Under the pieces are notes generated by a model, which saw only the letters and a program-made list of their open reading frames with translations, did no database searches and was not told where the DNA came from. Source: Aminipila sp963524205 (GTDB lineage Bacteria; Bacillota; Clostridia; Peptostreptococcales; Anaerovoracaceae). Taken from it: a DNA stretch of 64,000 nucleotides. A program made the translations under genes and the position numbers. This document shows, piece by piece, positions 61,364 to 64,000 of this stretch. Position 1 is the first letter of the stretch. Each line of letters opens with the position of its first letter. The stretch is from contig CAURED010000009.1 in the NCBI GenBank assembly GCA_963524205.1, forward strand, positions 62,001 to 126,000. Reading direction: 5' to 3'.

Positions 61364-61774
61364 TTAAATCAAATGCACTATTTCATCCATGACTAATTCT
61401 GTATTTTTAGGTAAATTCAATTCCCCTGGATAAATTTTTTTATTTCCCAAACTATAGTTAAATCCTTTCATTTCTTTATCCTTACCGTTATAGAATATAA
61501 TCCTATAGCTTTGTTCTCTTTGTTTTTTTAAATCCCCCAATCCTGATGTAAAGAATACTTGCATATGAAACTGTCTATTTACTTTTTCTAATATTTCTTT
61601 TGATGTAATTACAATTTCTTGCTGTGCTGGGGTTCTAACAATTACTTTTTCTACTTTTTCATCAGCTTTTAAATGATAATAAACATTTGCAAAAGCATTG
61701 CAAATTATCATATAAAATATAATGAAACGTATCATAAAAAAAACAAATTTGTGGTCTCTGATATCTTCAAACAT
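61364..61774 (-). CDS. Unrecognised membrane-anchored protein in the agr-linked unit
   Basis: A 136-aa protein with one N-terminal helix (residues 12-30: FFMIRFIIFYMIICNAFANV) and a soluble, probably extracellular beta-rich part (VEKVIVRTPAQQEIVITSKEILEKVNRQF, RIIFYNGKDKEM). No family is recognised. It follows the 131-aa membrane protein by 15 bp and so should share its divergent promoter facing agrB. Plausible roles are a quorum-regulated effector, immunity factor or signal modulator; none is shown. Confidence 0.65.
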   Translation of the reverse strand: MFEDIRDHKFVFFMIRFIIFYMIICNAFANVYYHLKADEKVEKVIVRTPAQQEIVITSKEILEKVNRQFHMQVFFTSGLGDLKKQREQSYRIIFYNGKDKEMKGFNYSLGNKKIYPGELNLPKNTELVMDEIVHLI

Positions 61775-61789
61775 TTATCTTCTAATCCC

Positions 61790-62185
61790 CTATTTTTCCC
61801 CTATTTTAGTTATTTCCATGCAATTAGCATCTTTAATAAATATAGCATCTATAACCGTTACCTTTAGTCCCAGTGGATATAAAGCAAAACTGAGAACTAT
61901 AACATTCATGGTTGCATTATATAGTACAAATAAAAAAGCAATATATGCAACATTAAAAATATTAAAATATTTATCGAGCCTGTTATCTTCCGATTTAACA
62001 TCGCTGTCGTTTTGATTTTGGGTGTAATCATGTTTAATATCTCTTAACAAATATAATATGTATGCCACCGTCTGCATCACTGGATAAAATACATACAGAT
62101 TGTCAAAATTTTTTACATTTATTATGGCCATAAGAGGACAGCTCAACAAATAAAATAATGACAAAAATAAAGAAAAATATACCAA
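61790..62185 (-). CDS. Unrecognised four-helix membrane protein divergent from agrB
   Basis: A 131-aa hydrophobic protein with helices at about 2-20, 30-47, 75-95 and 97-115. A hydrophilic loop between helices 2 and 3 is rich in Asp/Asn (HDYTQNQNDSDVKSEDNR). The start is TTG at 62185 with GAAGGG 9 bases upstream; no better start exists in this frame. No family is recognised. Its promoter mirrors that of agrB across the central palindrome, so it is probably under the same quorum-sensing regulator. Confidence 0.6.
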   Translation of the reverse strand: MVYFSLFLSLFYLLSCPLMAIINVKNFDNLYVFYPVMQTVAYILYLLRDIKHDYTQNQNDSDVKSEDNRLDKYFNIFNVAYIAFLFVLYNATMNVIVLSFALYPLGLKVTVIDAIFIKDANCMEITKIGEK

Positions 62186-62267
62186 ATAATTTCACCCTTC
62201 CCACATTTACAAATTTACATTTTAAAGATACTTAAATTTGATTTTTCATCTACAAGCTTTCGTTATC

Positions 62268-62295
62268 ATCATACATATTTACTATTTTTTTTCAA
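62268..62295 (-). promoter_or_regulatory. Promoter of the two unknown membrane proteins
   Basis: TTGAAA (62295-62290), 16 bases, TATGAT (62273-62268). The box types and 16-bp spacing match the agrB promoter on the other side of the palindrome. A candidate repeat ends 10 bp before the -35. Confidence 0.65.
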
Positions 62296-62305
62296 CCTTT
62301 TTTGT

Positions 62306-62374
62306 ATAAGATGTTGTCTGGAGTGTATGAAATGTGATTTTTGCACATTTCATACACTCCAGACAACATTTCAC
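62306..62374. promoter_or_regulatory. Divergent LytTR-type regulator sites around a 26-bp perfect palindrome
   Basis: The palindrome arms are 62311-62336 and 62344-62369 with a 7-nt centre. On the plus strand ACATTTCAT (62345-62353) and ACATTTCAC (62366-62374) are separated by 12 bp. On the minus strand ACATTTCAT (62335-62327) and the poorer ACATCTTAT (62314-62306) are also 12 bp apart. Nine-bp direct repeats with 12-bp spacers are the binding pattern of AgrA/ComE-type LytTR regulators, and ACATTTCA resembles the ComE half-site. Confidence 0.7.
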
Positions 62375-62384
62375 ACATAAGTTA

Positions 62385-62412
62385 TTGATTTTTTTGTAAA
62401 AAGAACTATGAT
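62385..62412 (+). promoter_or_regulatory. agrBD promoter
   Basis: TTGATT (62385-62390), 16 bases, TATGAT (62407-62412). The nearest regulator repeat ends at 62374, exactly 10 bp before the -35, as on the opposite side. Confidence 0.65.
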
Positions 62413-62466
62413 TATGTCAAAAGCACATATCATGAAGGGGTAATGATATAAAGAAGGTAGGTGCAT

Positions 62467-63054
62467 ATGAAAAGTATTTCTGAAGCATATATTTTAAAAT
62501 TACAAGAAAACAACATAACAGATGAACTAGGAATTATTAAAATAAGATATGCGTTGGCTGTTTTAAAAAACGAGTTACTTAAAACCCTTATTCTAATTTG
62601 TATTTTTGCCGTAATAGGACAATTAAAATCTTTTTTAGTTGTTATGCTATTAATCCTGCCCATCCGGGTCAGTACAGGCGGCATACATTTTAAAAAAAAT
62701 ATTCCTTGTTTTTTATTCAGCTTAGGATATTTTATCTCTGCTATTTGTGTACTTCCAGCGTTGCAGTTTGAAATAATCAGCTACTATTTTATTTTAGCAC
62801 TGAGTATCTTCATTATCTGCATTTGTCCGTTAGCTCCTTCCGAGCAGCGGCCTATAATAAGCAGAAAAAAGTATCTGCAGAACAAATACTTTTCACTTCT
62901 CTATCTCGTTATATTCACTTTAATCTTATTGGTTTTCATAAAAAGTCAAGGGATTATCACCATGAGTATATGGGCTTTATTTTTACACGCTATTGAGTTA
63001 TTATTTTTAAAGTTACACAAAAGAAAGGATGATTTAACATGTTTAAAAAACTAA
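62467..63054 (+). CDS. agrB: AgrB-type autoinducer-processing membrane protease
   Basis: A 195-aa integral-membrane cysteine protease that cleaves and cyclises the AgrD precursor. The catalytic dyad is His74 (RVSTGGIHF) and Cys81, with six residues between, the same spacing as His77/Cys84 of Staphylococcus aureus AgrB. Five to six helices follow, then the conserved CPLAPSEQRPI and a basic loop. The start is ATG 62467 (a GTG two codons earlier is possible). It overlaps agrD by 16 bp, giving coupled translation. Confidence 0.93.
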   Translation: MKSISEAYILKLQENNITDELGIIKIRYALAVLKNELLKTLILICIFAVIGQLKSFLVVMLLILPIRVSTGGIHFKKNIPCFLFSLGYFISAICVLPALQFEIISYYFILALSIFIICICPLAPSEQRPIISRKKYLQNKYFSLLYLVIFTLILLVFIKSQGIITMSIWALFLHAIELLFLKLHKRKDDLTCLKN

Positions 63055-63173
63055 AAACAGTATTGATGAGTTCAAGTGCATTATTTTTAATTGGTGTAGC
63101 AACTTCTGCCATTTCTGTTGCATCAATCAATCTTCATGGCGAACCTGAATGCCCAAAAGAATTACTAAAATAA
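63039..63173 (+). CDS. agrD: AgrD-type autoinducer peptide precursor
   Basis: A 44-aa precursor too short for usual gene calls. It has an amphipathic N-terminal leader (MFKKLKTVLMSSSALFLIG), then a short core and an acidic C-terminal tail EPECPKELLK like the QPKVPEELLK recognition tail of clostridial AgrD peptides. No Cys occurs in the core; Ser29 (SINLH or SINLHG) could form a lactone ring instead of a thiolactone. The only Cys (38) lies in the tail. AAAGGATG lies 7 bases before the ATG, which sits inside agrB. Confidence 0.85.
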   Translation: MFKKLKTVLMSSSALFLIGVATSAISVASINLHGEPECPKELLK

Positions 63174-64000
63174 AACTTCAACAATAAAGTCGTTGTCTCC
63201 TTGGAAAATATTAAATTTTCCATTGTACTTCAGGGTGATAGCTTTGACATTTTGTAATCCATAGCCTCGTCTTTCACCCACTTTAGTACTGTAGTTCTTG
63301 TTTTGAGAAATACTTACTTGTCCGCTCTTCTCTACAGAGTAAGTATTTCTCACTTCAATTTGTTTTCTATTCTCCTTTTCACTAATGCACAACATGACGA
63401 TACGTTGTTCTTTCTCTAACCTATCAACATATTCAAAAGCATTATCCAATAAATTCCCAATTATTTGAACTAATTCATATGTCTCACAAGGAAACTTTGG
63501 GAAGATACCGCTTGGAATATAAAACAATTGAATTCCCCGTTTTTCAGCTTCCTTCCTTTTCGAATACAGTAAAGCATTTACCACCCCGTTTCCCGTATTG
63601 ATAGAAATGGTGGTCTTTTTTCTGTTTAATTCTTTTTCTTTTAACGCTTCAATATACAGCTCAATTTCCTTTACGGCCTGCTTTTCTTCCGCATACTCAC
63701 ATAAGCTTTGAATAGCCTGCAAATGCTTATTAAAATCATGTTTTTCACTATAAAGACTATCCAACAGATTTTCTGTAGTCTCCATATACTGTTCATGTAA
63801 TCGTATATTTTCTTTCTGTTTTTTATTTTCTATTAGTTTTTTTAATAAAAATAGACATAACGAAAACCATATGGCAGTATAAGCCGAAATGATTGCAGAT
63901 TGGCGGAATACAAGTTCATTGTTGCTTTTCCACAAAAATAGCTCAATCATACTAAAACAAAATAATGTTACTGCAATTAAATAAAACTCCTCTTTATATT
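63165..64000 (-). CDS. AgrC-like quorum-sensing histidine kinase (C-terminal part, cut by window edge)
   Basis: At least 278 residues of a GHKL-type kinase. The frame is open to the last base, so the Met at 63950 is internal and the N-terminal membrane receptor lies outside. Visible: end of the membrane region (QSAIISAYTAIWFSLCLFLL), DHp helix EKHDFNKHLQAIQSL with the phospho-acceptor His, N-box VQIIGNLLDNAFEYVDRL and G-box RRGYGLQNVKAI. Its stop codon overlaps the agrD end tail-to-tail by 9 bp. A LytTR response regulator is expected beyond the window. Confidence 0.9.
   Translation of the reverse strand, partial: YKEEFYLIAVTLFCFSMIELFLWKSNNELVFRQSAIISAYTAIWFSLCLFLLKKLIENKKQKENIRLHEQYMETTENLLDSLYSEKHDFNKHLQAIQSLCEYAEEKQAVKEIELYIEALKEKELNRKKTTISINTGNGVVNALLYSKRKEAEKRGIQLFYIPSGIFPKFPCETYELVQIIGNLLDNAFEYVDRLEKEQRIVMLCISEKENRKQIEVRNTYSVEKSGQVSISQNKNYSTKVGERRGYGLQNVKAITLKYNGKFNIFQGDNDFIVEVLF

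Noticed and set aside
62311..62369. The 26-bp palindrome as an ordinary intrinsic terminator or insertion-element end
   Set aside because: Neither side has a T tract, both flanks are divergent promoters, and no target duplication or transposase trace is visible.
1..64000. tRNA, rRNA, prophage, intact insertion sequence or CRISPR array
   Set aside because: None was recognised by reading both strands. A tRNAscan/Infernal run would be the decisive check.

Overview
The window looks like chromosome from a low-GC, endospore-forming, anaerobic member of the Clostridia. The evidence is a SpoIID homologue, the clostridial order trigger factor-ClpP-ClpX-Lon-EngB, S-layer-homology surface proteins, an O2-sensitive two-subunit class I fumarase, a FeoAAB iron importer, an agr-type peptide quorum-sensing locus and a NiCo riboswitch. 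Family Anaerovoracaceae/Peptostreptococcales is possible, but that is a guess. I see no rRNA, tRNA, CRISPR array, intact insertion sequence or prophage. Most genes are on the minus strand.

Layout. 1-8.7 kb: end of a NhaC-type antiporter, then topoisomerase III, a carboxyltransferase subunit, a GH18 hydrolase, a cupin, two small membrane proteins and a CDF metal exporter whose leader carries a NiCo riboswitch with an overlapping terminator. 8.7-17.7 kb: a secreted metallo-beta-lactamase-fold protein, a string of hairpins, then a module of two paralogous secreted proteins, an ABC exporter, a sensor kinase and response regulator, and a polysaccharide deacetylase. 17.8-26.3 kb: LarC (nickel-pincer cofactor), a divergent CDF protein, a thioesterase, an NSS symporter, an HD hydrolase, a nitrilase-family amidase, and AzlCD with a MocR-type regulator. 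26.4-27 kb: two decayed regulators. 27-39.2 kb: DUF134 plus an Mrp-NifX fusion; an operon of DUF3793, flavodoxin, DUF2325 and HD-GYP; the feo operon; EAL-HDOD; fumarase; SpoIID; MurA. The feo and flavodoxin operons share DtxR/IdeR-like boxes.

39.5-51.6 kb is the surface region. It holds a six-gene type IV pilus-like operon with a PilT-class ATPase, a transglutaminase lipoprotein, a SARP/BTAD-type regulator, and a secreted operon ending in a 1.5-kb-residue vWA/repeat/SLH protein with near-identical 462-bp DNA repeats. 52.2-61.2 kb is housekeeping: PduL, Hpt, DUF1232, EngB, Lon, ClpX, ClpP, trigger factor and a CYTH phosphatase.

61.3-64 kb is the most interesting part. AgrB and AgrD are transcribed away from two unrecognised small membrane proteins. 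Between them is a perfect 26-bp palindrome flanked by mirror-image promoters. On the agrB side, 9-bp repeats with exactly 12-bp spacing (the LytTR-regulator geometry) end 10 bp before the -35 box. The other side has the same layout with one degenerate repeat. This suggests one quorum signal drives both its own synthesis and the two unknown membrane proteins.
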